Shown here piece by piece: positions 8,341-15,536 of a DNA stretch of 35,540 bases. A model generated the notes under the pieces. It saw only the letters and a list, made by a program, of their open reading frames with translations. It had not been told where the DNA came from and searched no databases. Within the stretch, counting starts at the first letter, position 1. Every line of letters starts with the position of its first letter. Position numbers and translations under genes: made by a program. The stretch is taken from the NCBI GenBank assembly GCA_024641945.1, contig JAHECD010000045.1:1-35540 (forward strand), in the 5' to 3' direction. Origin of the DNA: Rubrivivax sp. Lineage in GTDB: Bacteria; Pseudomonadota; Gammaproteobacteria; Burkholderiales; Burkholderiaceae_C.

Positions 8341-8364
8341 AAACCCCGCTTCGGCGGGGTTTTT
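8341..8364 (+). terminator. Intrinsic terminator with UUCG tetraloop
   Basis: AAACCCCGC (8341-8349), loop TTCG, GCGGGGTTT (8354-8362) and further T to 8364 form a perfect 9-bp stem with a stable tetraloop and a U-run. It ends the PEP-CTERM gene 24 bases after its stop. Confidence 0.93.
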
Positions 8365-8455
8365 CATTTGGGCAAACGCAGCCGACGCTGTTGCGGAACG
8401 GGCGCGTCGTGCCGGTGTCGGCCAGGAACGTTCGCCGTCCAGGGGCAATCTCCTG

Positions 8456-9076
8456 TCAACGGTGCGCCCTGCTCTGGCCGGGCCGGGCTTGTGCAAGCAG
8501 GGCGTCGACAAGCTCGTGGCGCGAGCGCGCGAAGGCATCCGCGTCCCACCCCCGCTCCACCACGAGATAGCGCCAGGCTGAGGGCACGAGCAGCGTGAGG
8601 CACAGGTCGGCAAGGCGCGACGGGTCCCGGCCAGGTCGAAGGCCGCCGTTTGCCGCGATCTGGCCGAGGATGCGGTCCAGCCCCATTCGAACCCCTTGGC
8701 TGAAGATGCGGTCCTGCCAGGCGGCATTCGCGTCCAGGTCCGACAGCGAGCCTGTCTCCAGCTGGATGGCCACCGGATAGACGACGGGCAGGTACTGCAG
8801 CCACGCATCCACGAAGGCGTGCAGCGCCGCGGCGTCACGCCCGGTGGCGGCGATCTGCCGCATGCGCGTCACTTCCTCGCCGCGCGTGTCCTGGTGCCGC
8901 ACCATGGCCACCAGCAACCCGGCGCGGTTGCCAAAGGCGTTGAACAGCGTCTGTCGGGAGACCTCCGCCGCCGCCGCAATATCCGCCATGCCGGCGTCGA
9001 GCCGGCGTTGCTCGGCCATCAATCTCCAGGCTGCCTCGAGGATGTCGGCGCGTTTCTCGTCGCTGATCTTTGCCAT
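8456..9076 (-). CDS. TetR/AcrR-family transcriptional regulator
   Basis: The protein of about 206 residues has the TetR DNA-binding region at the N-terminus: KRADILEAAWRLMAEQR, then the helix-turn-helix MADIAAAAEVSRQTLFNAFG. The following FGNRAGLLVAM is the usual start of the ligand domain. The C-terminal domain binds an unidentified small molecule. It is divergent from a membrane-protein gene, and the 60-base spacer holds two palindromic operators, the nearer one touching its start. Autorepression plus repression of the neighbour is therefore inferred. Two adjacent starts exist, GTG at 9079 and ATG at 9076; ATG was preferred. No ribosome site is seen for either. Confidence 0.9.
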   Translation of the reverse strand: MAKISDEKRADILEAAWRLMAEQRRLDAGMADIAAAAEVSRQTLFNAFGNRAGLLVAMVRHQDTRGEEVTRMRQIAATGRDAAALHAFVDAWLQYLPVVYPVAIQLETGSLSDLDANAAWQDRIFSQGVRMGLDRILGQIAANGGLRPGRDPSRLADLCLTLLVPSAWRYLVVERGWDADAFARSRHELVDALLAQARPGQSRAHR

Positions 9077-9078
9077 CA

Positions 9079-9120
9079 CTTTACAGACGTAAACTCATAT
9101 GGTAGTTTACATGCGTAAAC
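9079..9120. promoter_or_regulatory. Twin palindromic TetR-type operators
   Basis: Two copies of the same dyad lie between the divergent genes. GTTTAC-ATGC-GTAAAC (9105-9120) is perfect. CTTTAC-AGAC-GTAAAC (9079-9094) has one mismatch. Their centres are 26 bases apart. The shape TTTACnnnnGTAAA is typical of TetR-family sites, and this AT-rich patch stands out in a GC-rich background. Confidence 0.85.
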
Positions 9121-9136
9121 TTAACACGAGGTCCAC

Positions 9137-9856
9137 ATGCGGTACGAGCATTCTCTCTGGGCGCACATTGGCGTCGGCAGTCTGGCCATGTTGCTGTTCT
9201 GGGTCACGCTGCTGAGCGTCAAGGGCAGCGCGCTGCATCGCCGCACCGGCCGCCCGTTCTTCGTGGTGATGCTGACAACGGTTCTCACGGTGCCGCCGGT
9301 GGTGCTGCTGCGGCCGGTGCCCTTCGATCCAGGCTGGATCGTCTCGCTGGTCTATCTGTCGGCGTGCGTGGGCACGGTGGTCACCGTGGCCTGGACGGCC
9401 ATCCGCTGGAAAGACCAGCCGGAGCGCTTTCGCGGGAGGCACTTCCGCCTGCTGGGACCGCTGGTGGCGGTGCTGGGTGCCGTTGTCCTCGTCGCAGGAG
9501 TGACCAAGGGTGACCCGGTGGCCGCAGTCCTGTCATGGGTCGGCTTGACGTATGGCGCTGCAATGATCCACTTCGCCTGGTCGCGTGATCCCTTGCACCC
9601 TCGGTGGTGGCTCAGTTGGCATGTGAATGCCGTCCTCGGGTTGTTCACCGCCGTCCACGGCACGCTCGGCTTCGTCGTGTGGCGTGCGCTGGCGGCGCAG
9701 GAGGCCACGCGCGCAGACGCCGCCGCATGGCACGCCGGCGTGCTCCTGGTCGCGCTGGTCATTCGTGCGGTGGTCGGCCATCGGCGCGGCTTGCCATGGG
9801 GGTTCTTCGAGCGTCCGGCGCAGACGCGGGAGGCACCGGGGCTGGTCGGCAAATGA
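9137..9856 (+). CDS. Seven-helix membrane protein of unknown function, TetR-linked
   Basis: The 239-residue protein has about seven hydrophobic helices (near residues 6-28, 42-62, 66-90, 104-122, 128-148, 163-186 and 198-214). It also has histidines at predicted helix ends (the first-helix WAHIG, the LHRRTGRPFF loop, MIHFAW, WHVNAV and VHGTLGF). The SALHRRTGRPFF loop resembles that of DUF2306-type membrane proteins, but I cannot place it firmly. The ATG at 9137 has an ACGAGGT site five bases upstream. It is divergent from the TetR gene and its promoter region carries the twin operators, so it is probably the regulated target. Confidence 0.8.
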   Translation: MRYEHSLWAHIGVGSLAMLLFWVTLLSVKGSALHRRTGRPFFVVMLTTVLTVPPVVLLRPVPFDPGWIVSLVYLSACVGTVVTVAWTAIRWKDQPERFRGRHFRLLGPLVAVLGAVVLVAGVTKGDPVAAVLSWVGLTYGAAMIHFAWSRDPLHPRWWLSWHVNAVLGLFTAVHGTLGFVVWRALAAQEATRADAAAWHAGVLLVALVIRAVVGHRRGLPWGFFERPAQTREAPGLVGK

Positions 9857-10007
9857 CCGCGATGAACCACCGCCAAACAATCTGCGGCGGCGGTGAGCCC
9901 CAGCCACTCGAGCGTCGGCAATGGTGCGATGCATTCAGCCGAACGATCGACAGGTTGGGGTCGAAAGTGCCGGCCCGACAACCGGCCCCGCCTTTGCCAA
10001 CCCCGGA

Positions 10008-10940
10008 TCAGTGCCCGGTGTCGGTATACGCCGGCGCCGGCTGCGTGAAGTACGCGTGCAGGATCTGGTAGCACATCAGATAGTTCTTCTGCTGGAAGCT
10101 CGCGTGCGAGATGCCGTTCATCACGCTGAACTGCTTGTCGGGCGACGGCAGGCGCTTGAAGAACTCGATCAGGTCGTCCATGCCGGCGATGCCGTCGAAC
10201 TGGCCGCGCATCACGATCGTGGGCACGCGGATCTTCTCCGGGTCGACGACGGGCAGCTTCGAGCACATGTCGATGTAGGTGCCGTTGGGCATCGAGTCGT
10301 CGAGCGCGAGGATCGCGTCGGCAAAGGCTTCGACGGTGACCTTGTCGGCGCAGTCGGGGTGGTCGCGCTCGAAGATCGAGTGCACGAACTTGCGGTCGAT
10401 CGGCCGACGCTTGCTGGCCATGAACTCGGGCAGCTTCTTGCGCCGCTGCTCGAGCGTGGGCGCGCCGTCACCGGTCCAGACGAAGGCGTCGAGCGCCAGG
10501 CGCGATACACGCTCGGGGTGCCGTTGCGCAAACAGCGCGGCGCGCAGCGCGCCGGAACTGATGCCGTAGGTGGCAAAGCTGCGCACGCCGCGCGTGGCGA
10601 AGATGTAGTCGGTGGCGGCCGCCAGGTCGTCGGCGCCGTTGGCGATGTCGCAGAAGATGTCGCGTGTCTTGTCGCTGCGGCCGTAGCCTTCCATGTCGAC
10701 GCACCAGCAGACGAAGCCGCGCTCGGCGAACCAGTCCATCACCGACGAGTGCGGGCGCCCCGGCACCGTGAGGTCGAAGGTCGGGGTCGAGGCCATCGAC
10801 GAGCCGTGCACGAACAGCACCGCGGGTTTGCCATCGGGCGAGCCGACGTACTTTTCCCACAGGAACAGTCGTACATCGCCGTCGGCGGTCTTCTTGGTCG
10901 TCCAGTGTTCCTGGCCGGTCACTTTCACGGGGTCGTTCAT
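10008..10940 (-). CDS. Alpha/beta-hydrolase
   Basis: The 310-residue hydrolase shows the full catalytic set: nucleophile Ser128 in YGISSG, acid Asp249 in MRGQFDG and His279 in NGISHAS. An oxyanion-hole HGSS lies at 45-48. No signal peptide is seen, so it is cytoplasmic. It is the last gene of the minus-strand series (MmgE/PrpD, Bug SBP, hydrolase), only 10 bases after the Bug stop, and so is co-transcribed. In context it would hydrolyse an ester, amide or C-C bond in a catabolic intermediate; esterase and N-formylmaleamate-deformylase-like roles are both possible. The 151 bases between its stop and the membrane-protein gene hold only a weak GC hairpin without a T-run. Confidence 0.88.
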   Translation of the reverse strand: MNDPVKVTGQEHWTTKKTADGDVRLFLWEKYVGSPDGKPAVLFVHGSSMASTPTFDLTVPGRPHSSVMDWFAERGFVCWCVDMEGYGRSDKTRDIFCDIANGADDLAAATDYIFATRGVRSFATYGISSGALRAALFAQRHPERVSRLALDAFVWTGDGAPTLEQRRKKLPEFMASKRRPIDRKFVHSIFERDHPDCADKVTVEAFADAILALDDSMPNGTYIDMCSKLPVVDPEKIRVPTIVMRGQFDGIAGMDDLIEFFKRLPSPDKQFSVMNGISHASFQQKNYLMCYQILHAYFTQPAPAYTDTGH

Positions 10941-10950
10941 TCGTCGCTCC

Positions 10951-11931
10951 TCAGTCGATCCGCGCGCCGGTGTCCTTGACGACTCGCGACCAGCGGTCGC
11001 GCTCGTCGCGGAAGAAGGCGTCGAACTCGGCCGGCGTGGAGCCGACCGACTCGATGCCCGAGCGCTGCATGTAGCCCTGCACCTCCGGCGTCGCCAGCGC
11101 GGCCTTCACCTCGCGCTGAAGCAGGTCGACGATCGGTTGCGGCGTGCCCTTGGGGGCGAGCAGGCCCATCCAGACATACGCGGCGTAGCCCTTCAGGCCA
11201 GACTCGTCGAGCGTGGGCACGTCGGGCAACTGCGGGGCACGCGCCGTGCCCGTGGTCGCCAGCGCCCGCAGCTTGCCGCCCTCGATGTGCTTGACCATCG
11301 CGGCGGTGCCGGGCATCGAGACCTGCACCGTGCCCGCCAGCAGATCGGTCGTCGCCTGGCCGCTGCCCTTGTAGGGCACGTGGGTCATCTTGATCCCGGC
11401 CATCGACGAGAACATCGCCGCAAACAGGTGCTGCCCGCTGCCGTTGCCGGACGAGGCGAAGTTGAGCTGTCCGGGGTGGGCCTTGGCGAAGGCCACCAGG
11501 TCGGCCACCGTCTTGAACGGCGTGGACGGATGCACCACCAGCACCCCCGGCTCCTTGCCCAGCAGCGAGATGGCGACGAAATCGTCGATCGGGTTGAAGG
11601 CCAGCTTGGTGTACAGCGTGGCGCTGATCGCGTTGGTCTGCGACGCCAGCAGCAGCGTGTAGCCATCGGGGGGCGACTTGGCCACCATCTCGGAGCCGAT
11701 GGTCGCACCGGCGCCGGGTTTGTTGTCGACGATCACCTGCTGCTTCAGTCGTTTGCCGAGCTGCTCCGCGATGGCGCGCATCGGCCCGTCGACGGCACCA
11801 CCTGCCGAGAAGGGCACGATCACCTTGATGGGGCGGTTCGGGTAGTCGCCCGTCTGGGCAATCGCCGGTGCGGCATGGCAGGCGAGCGTGGCCAGCGCCA
11901 GCGCTGCCAGGCGGCGTAGAACGTGCTTCAT
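10951..11931 (-). CDS. Bug-family (TctC-like) periplasmic solute-binding protein
   Basis: The 326-residue protein has a signal peptide ending near APAIAQ, then the family start YPNRPIKVIVPFSAGGAVDG. The other Bug signatures follow in order: VDNKPGAGATIGSEMVAKSPPDGYTLLL, the central FASSGNGSGQHL and HVPYKGSGQATTDLLAG, and ALATTGTARAPQLPDVPTLDESG. Members bind carboxylates, amino acids or aromatic acids in the periplasm and serve tripartite tricarboxylate transporters. No TctA or TctB gene is present. GGAGA four bases before the ATG supports the start. It lies between MmgE/PrpD and a hydrolase in one apparent operon. Confidence 0.93.
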   Translation of the reverse strand: MKHVLRRLAALALATLACHAAPAIAQTGDYPNRPIKVIVPFSAGGAVDGPMRAIAEQLGKRLKQQVIVDNKPGAGATIGSEMVAKSPPDGYTLLLASQTNAISATLYTKLAFNPIDDFVAISLLGKEPGVLVVHPSTPFKTVADLVAFAKAHPGQLNFASSGNGSGQHLFAAMFSSMAGIKMTHVPYKGSGQATTDLLAGTVQVSMPGTAAMVKHIEGGKLRALATTGTARAPQLPDVPTLDESGLKGYAAYVWMGLLAPKGTPQPIVDLLQREVKAALATPEVQGYMQRSGIESVGSTPAEFDAFFRDERDRWSRVVKDTGARID

Positions 11932-11965
11932 GGGGTCTCCAGTGGTTTTGGGCGTTGGGGCCGGG

Positions 11966-13336
11966 TCAGGGTTGGGCGAGTGCGGCGAGGGCCCGCAGGT
12001 CGGCGGACGTTCCCACCGACCAGCCGGCCCGGATCAGGTCCGCCGTGCGCGCAGCGCCGAGCACGCCGTCGCTCAGCGCGTGGAACTTGCCTTCGAGTGC
12101 GGCGTCGCTCAGCGGGCGCTGCATCGAGCCGATGGCATGTTCGACGAATACGTGCTCGCGCCGGCCGTCGGCCAGCACCACGGTCATGTCGACGGCGGCC
12201 TCGTCGATCGAATCGTCCACCGTGGCGACGATTCGCCGGCGCAGCGCATCGACGTCGGCGCGGGTGACGATGGCGTCGTCGAACTCGGGTTCGCCGGCAC
12301 GGCCGAACAGCAGCCCCGCGGCGCAGCCGTGGTAGACGCTGAACTTGCCTTGCAGGCCGTCCTTCGGCTCCTTCTTGCCGGTGAGCTCGAGCACGAGCGA
12401 ATGAACCTTGAGCTCGATGCGCTCGATCTGCTCGGGCCGCACACCACGCTCGCGCAGCTGCACCGCGGCGTCGATCGCGGGGTGGATGACGATGCCGCAG
12501 GCAAACGGCTTGTAGGTGTTGAAACTGATCTCGAAGCGCTGGCCGAGCTCGTCCGTCGCCTCGTGCCACGCGGCCTTGGTCGAGACCACCTGCACGAGCC
12601 CGCGCGGCGCCTCCAGCGCACGTTCGCTGGCCGTGAAGCCGTGTCGAGCCATCAGCGCGGACATGAGACCGGCACGCGCCGCGGCGCCGGGGTGCAGCGG
12701 CTTCGTCATGGTGCCGAACTGCTCGCGCAGGCCCACCGGCTGCGACGCTGCGATGCCGAGCGCCATGGCCGTCTTCTGTGCATCGAGTCCGAGCAGCCGC
12801 GCACAGCCGGCTGCCGCACCGAGCATGCCGGTGGAGCCGGTGATGTGCCACCCGCGGTCGTAGTGCTCGGGGTACATGAGGTTGCCGATGCGGCACGAGA
12901 CGTCGATGCCCAGCACGAGCGCATCGATCAACGTGCGCCCGCTGGCACCCGTCAGCTCGGCCAGCGCCAGCAGCGCCGACGCCACCGGCCCGGCGGGGTG
13001 GATGATGGTCTTGAGGTGGGTGTCGTCGAAGTCGAACGTGTGCGAGCTGATGCCGTTGAGCAGCGCGGCGCTGGCCACGTCCACACGTTCGGCGCGGCCC
13101 AGCACGGCGGCCTGGGGCGCCGGCTGCAGCGTCTGCACGGCGGCCAGCGCGCTGTCCACCGACTCGTGTTGCGCGGCGCCGACGGCGCAGCCCAGCCAGT
13201 TGAGGAATGTGCGATGCGCCTCATGGTCCACGGCGTCGCTCCATCCGCGCGACGGATGCGTGGCGACGAACTCGGCCAGCAGGCGTGTGATGGGTGGGGC
13301 GTTGTGGTCTGCGGCGACCTGGGTGTTGCGGGCCAT
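11966..13336 (-). CDS. MmgE/PrpD-family protein
   Basis: The 456-residue protein belongs to the 2-methylcitrate dehydratase/aconitate-decarboxylase-like superfamily. Family landmarks are the early FLNWLGCAVGA, the FDFDDTHLKTIIHPAGPVASALLALAE region at about 120-146 with the conserved DDTH and HP, WHITGSTGMLGAAAGCARLLGLD, and KPFACGIVIHPAIDAAVQL. Divergent members like this one, clustered with Bug genes, are common in Burkholderiales and have no defined substrate; they probably act on a hydroxy- or unsaturated di- or tricarboxylate. True PrpD is unlikely because prpBC is absent. It heads a three-gene minus-strand operon just downstream of the inverted-repeat element. Confidence 0.88.
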   Translation of the reverse strand: MARNTQVAADHNAPPITRLLAEFVATHPSRGWSDAVDHEAHRTFLNWLGCAVGAAQHESVDSALAAVQTLQPAPQAAVLGRAERVDVASAALLNGISSHTFDFDDTHLKTIIHPAGPVASALLALAELTGASGRTLIDALVLGIDVSCRIGNLMYPEHYDRGWHITGSTGMLGAAAGCARLLGLDAQKTAMALGIAASQPVGLREQFGTMTKPLHPGAAARAGLMSALMARHGFTASERALEAPRGLVQVVSTKAAWHEATDELGQRFEISFNTYKPFACGIVIHPAIDAAVQLRERGVRPEQIERIELKVHSLVLELTGKKEPKDGLQGKFSVYHGCAAGLLFGRAGEPEFDDAIVTRADVDALRRRIVATVDDSIDEAAVDMTVVLADGRREHVFVEHAIGSMQRPLSDAALEGKFHALSDGVLGAARTADLIRAGWSVGTSADLRALAALAQP

Positions 13337-13460
13337 GGGGGGTGCTCGGACTGGGGGTGGGGGGTGACGATGGGCGACAGGTCGGGCCGTGGTTTCAGCG
13401 GCCGCCTACGGTGCGTTGCCGGCGTTCTTGCGGTGGGTCGGACACATGGCGCGGGCCGAG

Positions 13461-13700
13461 GCCGCCGGGCGAGTGCCTCCGCTCATGTCCCCCGGACGGG
13501 GCTGCGCCCAGCCCTCCTCCTTTACTTCGCTGCGGCACCCGCCCGCCGTCCTCGGCCAGACACCGGGTGGGCGCGCCACCGTCGAACCGCCCACACGCAT
13601 CGGATCGGGGTGGCGGGGCGTTCTCTGGAGCGAAGCAAAGGACGAGGGTCGGCCGCAGGCCGACCCGGGGGACATGAGCGCAAGAGAGCGCCCCGGCGCC
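13461..13700. repeat. Composite inverted repeat (REP/BIME-like structured element)
   Basis: The 454-base spacer 13337-13790 has no credible gene but holds two facing copies of one sequence unit. GCTCATGTCCCCCGG at 13481-13495 is exactly complementary to 13665-13679. Over 53 bases (13481-13533 against 13627-13679) 43 positions match, and weaker similarity continues outward to about 13461 and 13700. Each copy has a conserved head, a hairpin of its own (GGGCTG-CGCC-CAGCCC at 13499-13514; GGGTCGGCC-GCA-GGCCGACCC at 13646-13666) and a conserved tail around TCCTTT-CTTCGCT. I see no other copy in the window. Short open frames here, on both strands, are artefacts of this element. Confidence 0.8.
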
Positions 13701-13790
13701 CTGATCCCGCACAAGGCACCGAACGTGAACGGCCGCAACGGGCCGCACGCCGATGTTCCATGTGCCTGACCGCGGAAATGGCTGCAGACT

Positions 13791-14765
13791 TCACGCATCG
13801 AGGTCGATCTTGCGATCGCGCGCCACCTTGGTCCATCGTGCGATGTCGGCACGCATGAACTGGGCGAACGCCTCGGAGGTCATCGGGGTGGGCTCGAGGG
13901 CCTCGGCCGCGAGGCGGTCGCGCAGATCCGGCGCGACGAGCACGCTGCGCAGGGTTTCGTTCAAGGCCTTGACGATGTCGGCGGGGATGCCGGCGGGGCC
14001 GACCACGCCGTACCACTGGTAGGCCTCGAAGCCCTTGAAGCCCGACTCGGCCATCGTGGGTACGTCCTTCAAGAGCGGGTGGCGTGCCGTGCCCGTGACG
14101 GCCAGCGGGCGCACGCGGCCCGAGCGGATATGCGGCATGGCCGCGGCCAGTCCCGGGAACATCGCCTGCGTCTGCCCGCCCAACAGATCGGTGAACGCCG
14201 GCGCCACGCCGCGATAGGGCAGGTGCACGGCGTAGGTGTCGGTGGCGAGCTTGAGCAACTCCATCGTCAGGTGCGTGAGCGATCCCTGGCCGGCCGAGCC
14301 GTAGCTCACGCGGCCCGGGTTGGCACGCATGTAGGCGATGAACTCCTTCAGCGTCTTCACGGGCACGTTGGCGTTGACGACCAGCACGTTGGGCGTGGTG
14401 CCGATCATGCCGATGGGCGTGAAATCCTTGACCGGGTCGTAAGGCAGCTTGGAGCGGGTCGCCGGGCTCGTGGCATGCGTGGCGACATACCCCTGCAGCA
14501 GCGTGTAGCCGTCGGCGGGCGCGCGCGCCGTCGTCTGGCACGCGATCGCGCCACCGCCGCCGCCGATGTTCTCCACCACGATGCTCTGGCCCAGCGCCTT
14601 GGCCCAGCGCTCGGTGACGGTGCGGCCGACCAGGTCGCTGCCGCCACCGGCGGACACGGGAACGATGTAGCGCAAGGGCTTCGACGGGAACGACTGTGCG
14701 GCCGCGTCGAAACCGAGGGGAAGCACGAGCGCCGGGGCGGCTCGCAGCAGGGTTCGGCGTTGCAT
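13791..14765 (-). CDS. Bug-family (TctC-like) periplasmic solute-binding protein
   Basis: The 324-residue protein starts with a short export signal (MQRRTLLRAAPALVLPLGFD) whose RR followed by a hydrophobic run is only loosely Tat-like. YIVPVSAGGGSDLVGR and ENIGGGGGAIACQTTARAPA follow, with the family YTLL just after. VHLPYRGVAPAFTDLLGG and LAVTGTARHPLLKDVPTMAESG are also present. It is the second of four Bug proteins in the window and follows the ModA-like SBP gene on the same strand by about 50 bases. No cognate membrane components adjoin it, so partner and ligand are unknown. Confidence 0.92.
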   Translation of the reverse strand: MQRRTLLRAAPALVLPLGFDAAAQSFPSKPLRYIVPVSAGGGSDLVGRTVTERWAKALGQSIVVENIGGGGGAIACQTTARAPADGYTLLQGYVATHATSPATRSKLPYDPVKDFTPIGMIGTTPNVLVVNANVPVKTLKEFIAYMRANPGRVSYGSAGQGSLTHLTMELLKLATDTYAVHLPYRGVAPAFTDLLGGQTQAMFPGLAAAMPHIRSGRVRPLAVTGTARHPLLKDVPTMAESGFKGFEAYQWYGVVGPAGIPADIVKALNETLRSVLVAPDLRDRLAAEALEPTPMTSEAFAQFMRADIARWTKVARDRKIDLDA

Positions 14766-14814
14766 CGTAGGGCTCCTCGGGGACTGTGGATGAATGGATG
14801 GTGCGGACGGCCGG

Positions 14815-15516
14815 TCAGGCCTCGAAGCCGGCCTGCTGCCGCTGCTGCGCGTGCGACAGGTCGGTCAGCATGGCGATGAAGCGGCGGGCGAGTTCGGGCT
14901 GTGCGGCCCGCTGCGTCACGGCCGCGCTGTAGACCGTGGCGAGTTCGAACTCACGCGGCAGCAGCGCCACGTGGTGGACCCCCGGCGTATAGCGGATCTC
15001 GGTGACCTGGGTGCAGCCGATCGGGCGCGGCGTGGTCGCGGCGGCCAGCTCGCGCATCGCGGTGGCGCCGTTCGGGAAGGTGCGAAAACGCGGTGCCAGC
15101 TCATCGTGCACGCCGAGTTGGCGCAGCACCGACGCAAAGTGGATGCCCGCGGTGGCGCGTTGCGGATCGGGGAAGAAGATCTCGTCGGCCATGCGCAGCG
15201 CCTCGCGCAGCGCGTCGGGGGTGGACACGTCGGGTTCACCGTCGCCGTAGCGGACGGCCACGCCGGTGTACACCTTGCCGAGTGACGCCATGCTGCCGCT
15301 CCACACCTGGCTGGCGGCCGCCATGTCGTCGATCATCTTGGCGGTCAGCACGATCAGGTCGCACGGCTCGCCGGCGTCGAACGCTTCCTTCATCGCGCCG
15401 ACGGCACCGAACCGGCCTTCGAGCGTGGCGCCGGTGTTGTCCGTCATCGCGCCTTGCAGGTCGTTGATCAGGCCCTGGGCGGCGCCGGCGCTGAGAAAGT
15501 TCAGGGTGGTTTTCAT
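14815..15516 (-). CDS. ModA-like substrate-binding-domain protein without signal peptide
   Basis: The 233-residue protein has the type-II periplasmic-binding fold of the ModA-like group. It begins directly with the first strand and helix (MKTTLNFLSAGAAQGLINDL). It continues with GRFGAVGAMKEAFDAGEPCDLIVLT, and later IGCTQVTEIRYTPGVHHVALLP. There is no export signal: Met is followed at once by the core beta strand, so it would stay in the cytoplasm unless the start is wrong. The ATG at 15516 is 20 bases after the stop of the molybdopterin subunit gene, so the two are co-transcribed. A role in handling molybdate or the enzyme's organic substrate is inference. No modB or modC is present. Confidence 0.82.
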   Translation of the reverse strand: MKTTLNFLSAGAAQGLINDLQGAMTDNTGATLEGRFGAVGAMKEAFDAGEPCDLIVLTAKMIDDMAAASQVWSGSMASLGKVYTGVAVRYGDGEPDVSTPDALREALRMADEIFFPDPQRATAGIHFASVLRQLGVHDELAPRFRTFPNGATAMRELAAATTPRPIGCTQVTEIRYTPGVHHVALLPREFELATVYSAAVTQRAAQPELARRFIAMLTDLSHAQQRQQAGFEA

Positions 15517-15536
15517 CGGTTCGTCCAATCGAAGGT

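Noticed and set aside
13389..13852. Several short frames of about 117 to 148 codons on both strands in the spacer
   Set aside because: They read through the structured repeat. Proteins of this kind (Arg/Pro/Ser/Gly-rich, with MSPG- or MSGG-type stretches) are familiar false gene calls from dispersed repeats.
11888..13858. A 656-codon rightward frame across MmgE/PrpD and the repeat element
   Set aside because: Antisense to a recognised family protein and then continues into non-coding inverted-repeat DNA.
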